From Phycisphaeraceae bacterium (lineage in GTDB: Bacteria > Planctomycetota > Phycisphaerae > Phycisphaerales > UBA1924), in contig JACKHE010000002.1 in NCBI GenBank assembly GCA_020639135.1, forward strand, positions 1-64,000: a DNA stretch of 64,000 bases, in the 5' to 3' direction. This document shows, in pieces, positions 26,270 through 34,777 of the stretch. A model generated the notes under the pieces. It made no database searches, was not told the DNA's origin, and saw nothing but the letters and a program-made list of their open reading frames with translations. A program made the translations under genes and the position numbers. Position 1 is the first letter of the stretch, and the number at the start of each line of letters is the position of its first letter.

Positions 26270-26386
26270 ATGAAAGTGAAATCCAGCGTGAAAAGGATCT
26301 GCAGCAGTTGCAAGATCGTCCGCCGCAAGGGCAAGGTCCGCGTGATCTGCAGCTCCAACCCCAAGCACAAGCAGGTCCAGGGCTAA
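26270..26386 (+). CDS. rpmJ: 50S ribosomal protein L36
   Basis: The 38-residue product has the L36 zinc ribbon with Cys11, Cys14, Cys27 and His33. One extra residue lies between Cys27 and His33 compared with the common 37-residue form. The zinc ligands are intact, in contrast to S14 from the same operon. It follows infA and precedes rpsM, the normal order. Confidence 0.95.
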   Translation: MKVKSSVKRICSSCKIVRRKGKVRVICSSNPKHKQVQG

Positions 26387-26397
26387 GTAGCAACACC

Positions 26398-26417
26398 CGC
26401 CGCGCGATGGCGCGGCG
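26398..26417 (+). other. Intercistronic hairpin between rpmJ and rpsM
   Basis: CGCCGCGC and GCGCGGCG form a perfect 8-bp stem with a GATG tetraloop. It ends five bases before the AAGGAG ribosome site of rpsM. It could influence rpsM initiation or RNA stability. Confidence 0.45.
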
Positions 26418-26435
26418 TCTGAAGGAGCATCGGCA

Positions 26436-26810
26436 ATGCCCCGTATCGCAGGCACCGACATCCCCGACCGCAAGATGATCCGCTACTCGCTGCGGTACGT
26501 CTATGGCATCGGCCCCAAGACCGCCGACGACATCCTCGCCGCGACGGGGATCGATCCGACCATCAAGGCGATGGACCTGACCGACCAGCAGATGAGCGAG
26601 ATCGTCAACTACATCGACCAGAACCTCCAGGTCGAGGGCGCCCTGCGCCGCAGCGTCGCCGAGAACATCACCCGGCTCCGCGAGATCCGCTCGTACCGAG
26701 GCGACCGGCACCGCAAGGGCCTGCCCGTGCGGGGCCAGCGCACCAAGTGCAACGCCCGCACCCGCAAGGGCCGCAAGAAGACCGTCGCCGGCAAGAAGGG
26801 CGTCAAGTAA
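26436..26810 (+). CDS. rpsM: 30S ribosomal protein S13
   Basis: The 124-residue product starts MPRIAGTDIPDRK and ends with the S13 signature (YRGDRHRKGLPVRGQRTKCNARTRKGR in parts). It has a helix-hairpin-helix region around YVYGIGPKTADDIL. S13 lies in the 30S head at the subunit interface. AAGGAG sits 8 bases before the ATG. Confidence 0.97.
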   Translation: MPRIAGTDIPDRKMIRYSLRYVYGIGPKTADDILAATGIDPTIKAMDLTDQQMSEIVNYIDQNLQVEGALRRSVAENITRLREIRSYRGDRHRKGLPVRGQRTKCNARTRKGRKKTVAGKKGVK

Positions 26811-26827
26811 TCCGTCTGTGACCACGT

Positions 26828-26848
26828 CGCGGGGGCCCGTCCCCCGCG
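26828..26848 (+). other. Intercistronic hairpin between rpsM and rpsK
   Basis: CGCGGGGG and CCCCCGCG form a perfect 8-bp all-GC stem with a CCCGT loop. The following bases (TTCAC) are not a T-tract, so termination is doubtful. Confidence 0.45.
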
Positions 26849-26927
26849 TTCACATCCCAATCACGCTGCGATCGGATCGGCCCGTGGCAAGCGCCGGCGG
26901 CCGGGCGACAACCGGAGCACCAGTTCG

Positions 26928-27305
26928 ATGGCCAAGAAAACCAAGAAAGTCCGCAAGAACATCACCCGTGGCGTCCTTTACGTGAAGGCCACGTTCAACA
27001 ACACCATCGTCACGATGACCGACACCAACGGCGAGGCTCTCGCCTGGGACTCGGCCGGGACGATCGGGTTCAAGGGCGCCAGGAAGTCCACCCCCTTCGC
27101 CGCCACCCGCGCCGGCGAGTCGGTGGGCGAGAAGGTCCGCAAGATGGGCATGGTCGAGTGCGAGGTCCGCGTGAAGGGCCCCGGCCCCGGGCGCGAGTCC
27201 GCGATCAGCGGCGTCGCCAGCCGCGGCATCCGCGTGACCGCCATCGAAGACCACACCCCGGTGCCGCACAACGGCTGCCGTCCCCGCAAGAAGCGCCGCG
27301 TCTGA
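26928..27305 (+). CDS. rpsK: 30S ribosomal protein S11
   Basis: The 125-residue product has the S11 blocks GVLYVKATFNNTIVTMTD, KSTPFAATRAGE and the C-terminal DHTPVPHNGCRPRKKRRV. S11 is on the 30S platform. The length is standard. rpsD (S4), usually next, is absent, and rpoA follows after 139 bases. Confidence 0.97.
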   Translation: MAKKTKKVRKNITRGVLYVKATFNNTIVTMTDTNGEALAWDSAGTIGFKGARKSTPFAATRAGESVGEKVRKMGMVECEVRVKGPGPGRESAISGVASRGIRVTAIEDHTPVPHNGCRPRKKRRV

Positions 27306-27444
27306 CGCGGATCCGAATCAACCGTCCCCGCTCCCGGGACAGAAGACTCCCCGATCAGGGCTCAGCAGCCTGCCGGGGGCGTCGAGAACCCGGGGGCCCG
27401 TTCGTCACCCACACGAACCCTGCTGAAACCCTGGAGCAAGTGTC

Positions 27445-28452
27445 ATGAGAATCCGCTGGAGAGGTCTGGAGCTGCCCAGCAGCGTCGTCGTCGAAGAGAA
27501 ATCGCGCGCCGCGACCTACGCCAAGTTCACCATCGAGCCGTTCGAGCGCGGCTTCGGCACGACGGTCGGCAACAGCCTCCGCCGCATCCTGCTCTCGAGC
27601 CTCGAGGGCGCCGCGGTCACCGCGATCAAGATCAAGGGCGCCGAGCACGAGTTCAGCGCCCTGCCCGGCGTCCTCGAGGACGTCGTGGACATCGTGCTGA
27701 ACATCAAGAGCCTGGTGGTGGGGATGGAGGGCGACGAGCCCAAGACCATGACCCTCCGCGCGACCGAGCCGGGTGAGGTCACCGCCGACCTGATCGAGGC
27801 CGACACCGCGATCACGATCCTCAACAAGGACCTCGTGCTGGCGACCATCACCGAGAAGACCAGCCTCGAGATCGAGTTCACCGTGGAGAAGGGCCGGGGG
27901 TACGTCCCCGCCAACGAGCGCCGGGCCTCGACCGACGACCAGGAGATCGGCGTGATCCCCGTGGACGCGATCTTCTCTCCCGTGCAACGGGTGCGGTACA
28001 AGACCGAGAACACCCGCGTGGGTCAGCGGACGAACTACGACAAGCTGATCCTTGAGATCTGGACCGACGGCTCAGTGACGCCCGCGATGGCGATGGTCGA
28101 GGCCGGCAAGATCCTCCGCAAGCACCTCAACCCGTTCGTGCAGTACAACGAGGTCGGCGCCGAGTCGATCTCCGAGTCCGCGGCGCTCAAGGCGAGCGTC
28201 GATGACGAGCTGATCCAGAAGTTCAACATGACGATCCACGACCTGGAGCTCTCGGTCCGGGCGAGCAACTGCCTCGAGTCCGCCGAGATCAACACCGTCG
28301 CGGATCTGGTCAAAATGAGCGAGGCGGAGCTGCTCAAGGTGCGCAGCTTCGGGAAGACCTCCCTGCGTGAGGTCAAGCGCAAGCTGTCCGAGATGAACCT
28401 GAACCTGGGCATGACGCTCCCCGAGGGTGTCGAGGTCCAGACGTCCGCCTGA
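27445..28452 (+). CDS. rpoA: RNA polymerase alpha subunit
   Basis: The 335-residue product has the alpha N-terminal dimerisation domain (FERGFGTTVGNSLRRILLSS, residues about 30-50) and the C-terminal domain (ELSVRASNCLESAEINTV, then GKTSLREVKRKL). The CTD residues that bind UP elements and activators appear present. It is placed between rpsK and rplQ as in the alpha operon, with rpsD missing. Confidence 0.97.
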   Translation: MRIRWRGLELPSSVVVEEKSRAATYAKFTIEPFERGFGTTVGNSLRRILLSSLEGAAVTAIKIKGAEHEFSALPGVLEDVVDIVLNIKSLVVGMEGDEPKTMTLRATEPGEVTADLIEADTAITILNKDLVLATITEKTSLEIEFTVEKGRGYVPANERRASTDDQEIGVIPVDAIFSPVQRVRYKTENTRVGQRTNYDKLILEIWTDGSVTPAMAMVEAGKILRKHLNPFVQYNEVGAESISESAALKASVDDELIQKFNMTIHDLELSVRASNCLESAEINTVADLVKMSEAELLKVRSFGKTSLREVKRKLSEMNLNLGMTLPEGVEVQTSA

Positions 28453-28510
28453 TCCCCGAACCACCCCGCGGGCGACAAGCCGCCCGCCATTTCCCGACCG
28501 GAGTTCCGTC

Positions 28511-29095
28511 ATGCGTCACCGCAGAGCAGGCCACAAACTCGGGCGCACGAGCACGCACCGCACCGCCACGCTGCGCAACCTCGCCGCCGGCCTCATCGAG
28601 CACGGGCAGATCACGACCACCGTCCACAAGGCCAAGGCCGTCCAGCCCTTCGTCGAGAAGCTCATCACCCTCGCCAAGCGCGGCGACCTGCACTCGCGCC
28701 GCTTGGTCATCGCCCGCCTCCGCGACCGCGTCATGACCGGCGACGAGTCCGCCGTCGAGCGCAACCGCTACGGCGAGCTCCGCAAGGGCCCCAAGCTCAT
28801 CAAGCACCTCTTCGAGGAGGTCGCGCCCCGCTTCGCCGATCGTCCCGGCGGCTATACCCGCATCGTCAAGCTCGGCAAGAAGCGCATCGGCGACAAGGCC
28901 GAGCTGTGCGTCCTCCAGCTCTGCGGCGACGAGGACGGTCCCGAGATCGGCGGCCGCCTGAGCCACCGCCGGCGCATTGCCGACAAGCGCACCGCCTACG
29001 CCGCCAAGCTCCGCAAGGGCTTCGCCGCCCCCGCCAAGAAGGAGGCGAAGGCCGAACCCGCCCCGGAAACCCCCGCGGAATCAGGCGGGGAGTGA
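28511..29095 (+). CDS. rplQ: 50S ribosomal protein L17
   Basis: The 194-residue product starts MRHRRAGHKLGRTSTHR and has the L17 blocks LIEHGQITTTVHKAKAV and GGYTRIVKLGKKRIGDKAE. Typical L17 is about 115-130 residues. The extra 60 or so at the C-terminus are basic, then Ala/Pro/Glu-rich. It is the last gene of the cluster and is followed by a strong terminator. Confidence 0.95.
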   Translation: MRHRRAGHKLGRTSTHRTATLRNLAAGLIEHGQITTTVHKAKAVQPFVEKLITLAKRGDLHSRRLVIARLRDRVMTGDESAVERNRYGELRKGPKLIKHLFEEVAPRFADRPGGYTRIVKLGKKRIGDKAELCVLQLCGDEDGPEIGGRLSHRRRIADKRTAYAAKLRKGFAAPAKKEAKAEPAPETPAESGGE

Positions 29096-29105
29096 GCAAA
29101 CTGCA

Positions 29106-29137
29106 AAGCCGAGGGATTCCGATCCCTCGGCTTTTTT
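29106..29137 (+). terminator. Rho-independent terminator of the ribosomal protein operon
   Basis: AAGCCGAGGGAT (29106-29117) pairs perfectly with ATCCCTCGGCTT (29122-29133) across a TCCG tetraloop. The run continues as T to 29137. It begins 10 bases after rplQ and marks the end of the cluster. Confidence 0.92.
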
Positions 29138-29186
29138 ACTGCGCTCGTCGGTCCCCGATCGGGTTTTCGATCTCACCCTGCGCGGG

Positions 29187-29195
29187 TGTTATGAT
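29187..29195 (+). promoter_or_regulatory. Extended -10 promoter for pheS
   Basis: TGTTATGAT (TG-T-TATGAT) is a close match to an extended -10. The expected start of transcription, about seven bases downstream, falls at or next to the ATG at 29203. The pheS mRNA may therefore be leaderless or nearly so. Confidence 0.55.
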
Positions 29196-29202
29196 GCCAC
29201 CG

Positions 29203-30240
29203 ATGCCAGAGTCGCCCGGACTGCTCGAATCACTCGACACGCTCGAAGCGGAGGGCGTCGCCGCGCTGCAGGGCGCCGCTGACGCCGACGCGCTCGAGGC
29301 GTGGCGGATCGAATACCTGGGCAGCAAGGGCAGGATGAAGGGCGCCGCCGCGGGGCTCAAGGACGTCTCCCGCGAGGACAAGCCGGCGGCCGGCAAGCGC
29401 CTCAACGAGGTCAAGCAGGCTCTGGAGGAGGCGTTCAAGTCCAAGCAGGCCCAGGTGGGTGGCGGCGGTGGGGGGAAGGCTTCCGGCGGCCCCCGGATCG
29501 ACATGACCGAGCCGGGCGTGATCCCGGCGCTGGGCCGCCGGCACGTCATCAGCCGCGTGACCGACGAGCTGTGCGAAGTGTTCGGCAGGATGGGTTTCGA
29601 GGTGGTGACGGGCCCCGAGCTCGAGGACGACCAGCACAACTTCGTCAAGCTCAACATCCCGCCGGAGCACCCGGCGCGCGAGCCGGTCGAGAACTTCTAC
29701 GTCGATGACCCGCAGTCCACGAAGACGCCGCGGATGCTGAGGTCGCAGACCTCAACGGTGCAGATCCGGACGATGGAGTCGCGCAAGCCGCCGCTGCGGA
29801 TCATCTCCCCGGGCCGGGTGTACCGCCCCGACACCGTGGACGCGACGCACTCGTTCATGTTCCACCAGCTCGAGGGGCTGTACGTCGATCGCCGGGTCTC
29901 GATGGTGGATCTCAAGACAACGCTCTACAGCTTCGCCCGCTCGTACTTCGGCGCCGACGCCGAGATCCAGCTCGTTCCCAGCTACTTCCCCTTCACCGAG
30001 CCCAGCGCCGAGTTCTACATGAAGATCCGCCTCCGCCCCGACCAGCCGGCGAAATGGGTCGAGCTGGGCGGCTGCGGCATGGTCGATCCCGCCGTCTTCG
30101 AGGCCGTCGGGTACGACCCGGAGGAGTGGACCGGCTTCGCGTTCGGCTTCGGGATCGAGCGCATCGCGATGGGCAAGTATTCCATCCCTGACATCCGCAT
30201 GCTCTTCGAGAACGACGTGCGGTTCCTGAAACAGCTCTGA
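29203..30240 (+). CDS. pheS: Phenylalanine--tRNA ligase alpha subunit
   Basis: The 345-residue product has the N-terminal coiled-coil arm (residues 1-85), a Gly-rich linker (VGGGGGGKASGG, about residues 83-95) and the class II catalytic core. Core motifs are VTGPELEDDQHNFVKLNIP, the motif 2 region RIISPGRVYRPDTVDATHSFMFHQ and motif 3 GFAFGFGIERIAMGKY. It attaches Phe to tRNA-Phe as an alpha2-beta2 complex with PheT. pheT is not next to it, which is unusual because most bacteria have a pheST operon. In-frame ATGs at 29191 and 29194 overlap the -10 element, so 29203 is preferred. Confidence 0.93.
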   Translation: MPESPGLLESLDTLEAEGVAALQGAADADALEAWRIEYLGSKGRMKGAAAGLKDVSREDKPAAGKRLNEVKQALEEAFKSKQAQVGGGGGGKASGGPRIDMTEPGVIPALGRRHVISRVTDELCEVFGRMGFEVVTGPELEDDQHNFVKLNIPPEHPAREPVENFYVDDPQSTKTPRMLRSQTSTVQIRTMESRKPPLRIISPGRVYRPDTVDATHSFMFHQLEGLYVDRRVSMVDLKTTLYSFARSYFGADAEIQLVPSYFPFTEPSAEFYMKIRLRPDQPAKWVELGGCGMVDPAVFEAVGYDPEEWTGFAFGFGIERIAMGKYSIPDIRMLFENDVRFLKQL

Positions 30241-30342
30241 TCGGACACGCCGGAGCTCAACCGGCGCCCGATGATTCCAGTATCAGATCATGCGTGACCG
30301 CGCCGGCGTCCGGCGCCTTCCGCTCCACCGTGGGGACCACCG

Positions 30343-30969
30343 ATGACCAACGAGCACAATCACGATTTCGATCACGACAACGACGATGTCTTCATCGCGG
30401 AAGCGGATGAGTTCGACGACGACCTCGACGCCGAGCTCCCGAAGTGGCCCAAGGTGGTCGGGATCATCTCGATCGTGTGGGGGTCGATCGGGGTCATCTG
30501 CAACGGGCTGGGCGTCGCATCCTCATTCCTCTCGCCGATGATGGCCGGGAGCGCCGGCGAGGGGCAGATGCCGCCGAGCGTGACTGATCCACCGATGACG
30601 GTGATTCTTGCGTCCGTGTTCGGCGTGCTGCTGTCGATCTTCCTCGTTGTCGCCGGTGTCATGACGGTGCTCCGCCGGTACGCCGGGCGCAGCATGCACC
30701 TGATCTATGCGCCGCTGCACCTGATCTCGATCGTTGTGGGCGTCATGATGCAGCTCGAAATCCAATCGCAGAACGCGCAGTGGGCGAAAGATAACCCCGA
30801 TACGATTTTCGCTCAGCAGCAGCAGGTCGGCGGGATCGTCGGCCTCGTCATGCTGGGCATTTTCACGGTCATCTTCCTCATCTGGCCCGTCTTCTGCCTC
30901 GTCTGGTTCGGCCTCAAGAAGAAGACCCACCAGGACATGACCGGCGGGGTCAACATCGATTCCATCTGA
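30343..30969 (+). CDS. Small membrane protein of unknown function
   Basis: The 208-residue product has an acidic, His/Asp-rich N-terminus of about 32 residues. About four membrane segments follow (residues about 38-60, 84-107, 117-135 and 163-195). A Lys-rich stretch after the last helix suggests that the C-terminus is cytoplasmic. I recognise no family motif. It follows pheS by about 100 bases and converges with the ABC permease gene, leaving 12 bases between them. Confidence 0.65.
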   Translation: MTNEHNHDFDHDNDDVFIAEADEFDDDLDAELPKWPKVVGIISIVWGSIGVICNGLGVASSFLSPMMAGSAGEGQMPPSVTDPPMTVILASVFGVLLSIFLVVAGVMTVLRRYAGRSMHLIYAPLHLISIVVGVMMQLEIQSQNAQWAKDNPDTIFAQQQQVGGIVGLVMLGIFTVIFLIWPVFCLVWFGLKKKTHQDMTGGVNIDSI

Positions 30970-30981
30970 TCAGAAGCCGCG

Positions 30982-32340
30982 TTAACCCACGTCCCGCTTC
31001 TGGAACAGGATCACCGACAGCGCCAGCAGGCCCGTCACCTGCGCCAGCATGTACGCGCCCACCAGCGCCACATACCGCGGCGGGATCGTGTGCGCCTGCG
31101 TCACCGCGTCCACCAGCCAGAAGAACTGCAGGTTCGGCGCGATCCCCCACGCCACCAGCGACGCGTAGTTCGTCCGGGTCGGCTCCAGGAAGAGGTAGTC
31201 CCCGGCGCGGGGAGGCCGCGCGAGCTCGATCGAGCCGCTGTTGACGATCTCGTAGAGGTCCTGCCCCGCCTGCCTGTCGTCGCGGATGACGACCGATTTG
31301 GGCGAAGCGGACTGGTCCAGGTCCGTCTGTTTCTTCGGGTCGCCCACGAATCGGTCCATCGTCGGGTTGATGATGCCGAGGCCGTTGGGGCTGGGGCCGT
31401 AATAGAGGATGTCCCCGGTGCCGATACTGCGCCGGGGGGGCTGGTCGAGCTTGATGCGCCAGACGTCGCCGGCGTCGCGGAAGTCGCCGTTGTCGTCGCT
31501 GACGACGGTGGTCTCGCGGATCTCGGCCAGGGGGTGGTTGGAGAACGCGCCCCGGCCCAGCATGTAGTTCGACAGCAGCCCCAGCAGGAAGAACCCGGCG
31601 CAGACGACGATCGTCATCACCTGTCCGAGCCGCGTCGAGGCCGCCAGCGCGATGGCCGTCAGCACGGGCATCGCCAGCAGGATGCAAGCACCGGCGAGCA
31701 TCACCTGCGGCTTCCAGTCGGCGGCGATGGACTGCACGATCCAGCCCTTGCCGATGAGCAGCGTCATCAGCCAGGCGATGACCAGCAGGGGGGCCATGGC
31801 GAACGTCGCCGTGGAGGAGAAGACCCAGCCGTAGAAGAAGTTCCCCCAGATCCCCAGCCCGATCGCCAGCAGCACCGCCAGCGACGAGAACACCACCACG
31901 GGGCCGTCGATGTGGTCGCGGGCCGTGGACATCACCTGATGCCGGATGGCGAACTGGAAGAAGATCAGCAGGATGAGCGTCGCCAGCAGGACGGCGGCCG
32001 TGGTCCCGAGATACTTGCCGATGATGAACAGGGGCCTGCCCACGGGCTTGGAGATGACCGTTAGGACGGTCTTGTCCTGGATCTCCCGGCTCAGGACGGC
32101 GGTGGCGACGAAGGCCGCCATGAGCGTTGCGACGACGAAGACGGTCGCTAAGCCCATATCCAGCAGGAGTTTGTTGTCTCCGGTAACCTCTGCGGATTTG
32201 TCGTAACTCATGCTGTAGGCGCTGAGCACGGTGTTCATCGCCTGGAGCAATCCCCCGGCCATGATCAGGACGAAGTAGATCGGCTGCCGGACGCTCTCCA
32301 GGAACGTGTTGAGCGCGATGGCGAGGACCTGTCGGTGCAT
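30982..32340 (-). CDS. ABC-2 type transporter permease
   Basis: The 452-residue product (ATG at 32340; a GTG at 32364 is an alternative) has six or seven membrane helices. The N-terminal amphipathic stretch before helix 1 (ALNTFLESVRQPIYFVL) and the cytoplasmic loop REIQDKTVLTVISKPVGR followed by IIGKYLG are typical of ABC-2 exporter permeases. A soluble loop of about 150 residues (about 275-415) lies before the last helix. The same loop motif, SKPV..GK.LG, occurs in the permease at 38395-40365, so the two are probably related. No ATPase gene is adjacent on this strand. It might use the ATPase at 37139, which is inference. Confidence 0.8.
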   Translation of the reverse strand: MHRQVLAIALNTFLESVRQPIYFVLIMAGGLLQAMNTVLSAYSMSYDKSAEVTGDNKLLLDMGLATVFVVATLMAAFVATAVLSREIQDKTVLTVISKPVGRPLFIIGKYLGTTAAVLLATLILLIFFQFAIRHQVMSTARDHIDGPVVVFSSLAVLLAIGLGIWGNFFYGWVFSSTATFAMAPLLVIAWLMTLLIGKGWIVQSIAADWKPQVMLAGACILLAMPVLTAIALAASTRLGQVMTIVVCAGFFLLGLLSNYMLGRGAFSNHPLAEIRETTVVSDDNGDFRDAGDVWRIKLDQPPRRSIGTGDILYYGPSPNGLGIINPTMDRFVGDPKKQTDLDQSASPKSVVIRDDRQAGQDLYEIVNSGSIELARPPRAGDYLFLEPTRTNYASLVAWGIAPNLQFFWLVDAVTQAHTIPPRYVALVGAYMLAQVTGLLALSVILFQKRDVG

Positions 32341-32736
32341 GAGGCCTGTGCGGCTCCGGGCCACGGTCGCCTGACTGGAGGCGTCCGCCGCGAAGTGGGG
32401 GGATCGTGCGGGGAAGGCCGAAGAAAAGAGGGCCTACTCAAGTCGTGCAGGAGAACATAAAGCCCTCAGGTGCGTACTTCAACGGACGTGCGACGCCATG
32501 CCGCCCCCTGATCCCCCGGAGGCGGCTGACGTGATTCTTCCAGCGGCAGACTCCTACGTCCACCCAGCCGATCGGTTCGTTCGGGCTTCTTCACCCCGGA
32601 CCGACGCCCCGGGGTTGGCCGGAGGGCTCGGAACCGCAACAATGGCCCTCCCGGCCCCTCCTCCCTCCCGGCACGCCCGGCGGATCCACCAGATATTGGC
32701 GGTCTGACGATCGATCACGACAGGACGACCACCCGG
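32341..32736. other. Gene-free divergent region
   Basis: About 400 bases lie between the divergent permease and SPFH genes and should hold both promoters. Short open frames here (for example 32498-32707) have Pro/Ala-rich low-complexity translations and no ribosome site, so I do not call them genes. I see no convincing -35/-10 pair. GATATT at 32691-32696 is a weak -10 candidate for the plus strand. Confidence 0.4.
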
Positions 32737-34773
32737 ATGAGATCAGACGAAGTCGCCTTCAAGAGAGCCACCGGGGTCAGCCTCGTCGGCTTCGCCCTGC
32801 ACACCCTGCTCACCCTCGCGCTGCTGCTCTACGGCATCTTCGCGCACGACCCCTCGGGGGTCACCGCGTTCACCGCGGCGGTCCTGGGGCTGCCCATCTG
32901 GCTCGCCATGGCGCTGCTGTTCCACCAGCACCGCCTCGAGCGGATCGAGGCGGCCGAGGCCGAGGCCTTCGCCACATCCTCCGCGGCCCAGGCCTCGGTC
33001 TTCGACGAATCGAGCGACGACCTCCGCACCGCCGCCCGGCGGCTCTCCTGGATGCACCGTCTGCTCATGCCGGGGTTCAGCCTCCTCGTCGGTGGCCTGT
33101 ACGTCGCCGGGGGTCTGTGGCGTTTCACGATCGCCAGCGCTGACCTCGAGCCGGACGGCTTCATCCCCGCGACGGACTACTCGGGCTGGGCTGTGGCGAT
33201 CGGGCTCGCCATCGGCGTCATCGGATTCGTCTTCGCCCGGTTCGTCGCCGGCATGGCCAAGCAGGAGGTCTGGGCGAACCTCCGCGCCGGATCCGGCGCC
33301 ATCGTCGGGCTCTCGCTCATCGGGCTGGCGATGGCCGTCGCCCACGGCGCCGAGTTCGTCGGTGTTCACCAGCCGCTGCGCTATCTCCAGACCGTCATCG
33401 CGGTCTTCATGATCCTGCTCGGCGCCGAGATCGTCCTCAACTTCATCCTGAATATCTACCGCCCCCGCCGCGCCGGCGAGATCCCTCGGCCGGCGTTCGA
33501 CTCCCGGTTCCTCAGCTTCGTCGCCGCGCCGGACCGCATCGCGACCTCGATCAGCGACGCGATCAACTACCAGTTCGGCTCCGACGTCGCGTCCACCTGG
33601 TTCTACCGCCTGCTCAGCCGGACGCTCCCGAGGCTCGTGTTCCTGGCGCTGATCATGTTCTGGGGGCTGACGGCTTTCCGCGTGGTCGATCCGAGCCACA
33701 AGGCGCTGGTGCTGCGGTTCGGCTCCCTGACCGGTGAGGTGGGCTCGGGGCTGGTGATCAAGGCGCCGTGGCCCATCTCCACGGTCGAGTCCTTCCCCGC
33801 CGAGCACGTCAACGAGCTCTGGGCCGGCACGCCCCAGGCGCACGATCACGGCCCGATCCTCTGGACGACCAAGCACACCGACGGCGACGAGCGGTTCCTG
33901 CTGGTGCAGCCGACGCCGGGCGTGCTGGACACGCGCGGCGCGGGCGACCTCTCGCTGATGGCGTGCGAGGTCCCGGTGTACTACGTCGTGGAGGACCTGG
34001 AGAAGTTCACGAATGTCGCGTCGGACTGGATCGACCCCGATGACCCGGACGCGATGCGCAAGGACGTGCTCAAGGCCGTCGCGACATCCGAGGTGATGCG
34101 GTATCTCTCGACGCTCAACGTCGAGCAGCTCATGGGCGAGAACCGCGACGCGATCAACGCCGAGATCTTCCGGAGGGTCAACGACCGCTTCAACGACCCC
34201 GACGGCCTGGACGCGGGCGTCCGCATCCTGTTCGCCGGCCTGACCTCGGCGCACCCGCCTCGGGACGAGGACGTGGCGCTGAGTTTCGAGAAGGTCGTGA
34301 CCGCCGACATCCGGAAGGCGAAGGACATCGAGCAGGCGAAATCGAAGGCCGTCGTGGCGCTCGCCGAGGTGGCGGGCTCCGTGGACAAGGCCGAGGAGAT
34401 CGTCCGCGAGCTTCGGGCGCGCGAGGCGCTGACCGACCCCGACGAGATCACGGCCGCGGACCACCGCATCGAGAGCCTGCTCGACGATGCGGGGGGCGAG
34501 GCCGCGGTGGTGCTGCTCAAGGCGCGCGCTGATCGCTGGAAGAGCGTGATGGAGTACCGCGCCGACGCGGAGCAGCAGTCGAGCCGGATCGCCGCTTACA
34601 AGGCCGCGCCGTCGGTGTACCTCGCCAGGATGTACCTCGACGCGCTCCGCGAGAGCGTCGCCGGCGCCAGGCTCTACATCACGACGTCGGACGATCCCGA
34701 CGTGCAGTACGACCTGACCGAGATCCAGGCCAACATCGACGTTTTCGGAATCCAGAAAGCGACGAAGGAGTAG
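32737..34773 (+). CDS. HflK-like SPFH protein with multi-pass membrane N-terminus
   Basis: The 678-residue product has a membrane domain with about six helices (residues about 10-245), a further helix at about 300-322 (LVFLALIMFWGLTAF) and then an SPFH/band 7 domain. The SPFH part starts FRVVDPSHKALVLRFGSLTGEVGSGL (residues about 322-350) and runs to an Ala/Glu-rich coiled coil (about 525-620). SPFH proteins form large membrane-bound rings that organise or guard proteases and lipid patches, as HflK/HflC do for FtsH. The extra N-terminal membrane domain is unusual. It is followed four bases later by a second SPFH gene. Confidence 0.8.
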   Translation: MRSDEVAFKRATGVSLVGFALHTLLTLALLLYGIFAHDPSGVTAFTAAVLGLPIWLAMALLFHQHRLERIEAAEAEAFATSSAAQASVFDESSDDLRTAARRLSWMHRLLMPGFSLLVGGLYVAGGLWRFTIASADLEPDGFIPATDYSGWAVAIGLAIGVIGFVFARFVAGMAKQEVWANLRAGSGAIVGLSLIGLAMAVAHGAEFVGVHQPLRYLQTVIAVFMILLGAEIVLNFILNIYRPRRAGEIPRPAFDSRFLSFVAAPDRIATSISDAINYQFGSDVASTWFYRLLSRTLPRLVFLALIMFWGLTAFRVVDPSHKALVLRFGSLTGEVGSGLVIKAPWPISTVESFPAEHVNELWAGTPQAHDHGPILWTTKHTDGDERFLLVQPTPGVLDTRGAGDLSLMACEVPVYYVVEDLEKFTNVASDWIDPDDPDAMRKDVLKAVATSEVMRYLSTLNVEQLMGENRDAINAEIFRRVNDRFNDPDGLDAGVRILFAGLTSAHPPRDEDVALSFEKVVTADIRKAKDIEQAKSKAVVALAEVAGSVDKAEEIVRELRAREALTDPDEITAADHRIESLLDDAGGEAAVVLLKARADRWKSVMEYRADAEQQSSRIAAYKAAPSVYLARMYLDALRESVAGARLYITTSDDPDVQYDLTEIQANIDVFGIQKATKE

Positions 34774-34777
34774 CTTC

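Noticed and set aside
32498..32707. Small plus-strand open frame of 69 codons in the divergent gap.
   Set aside because: Pro/Ala-rich translation, no ribosome site and no similarity that I recognise.
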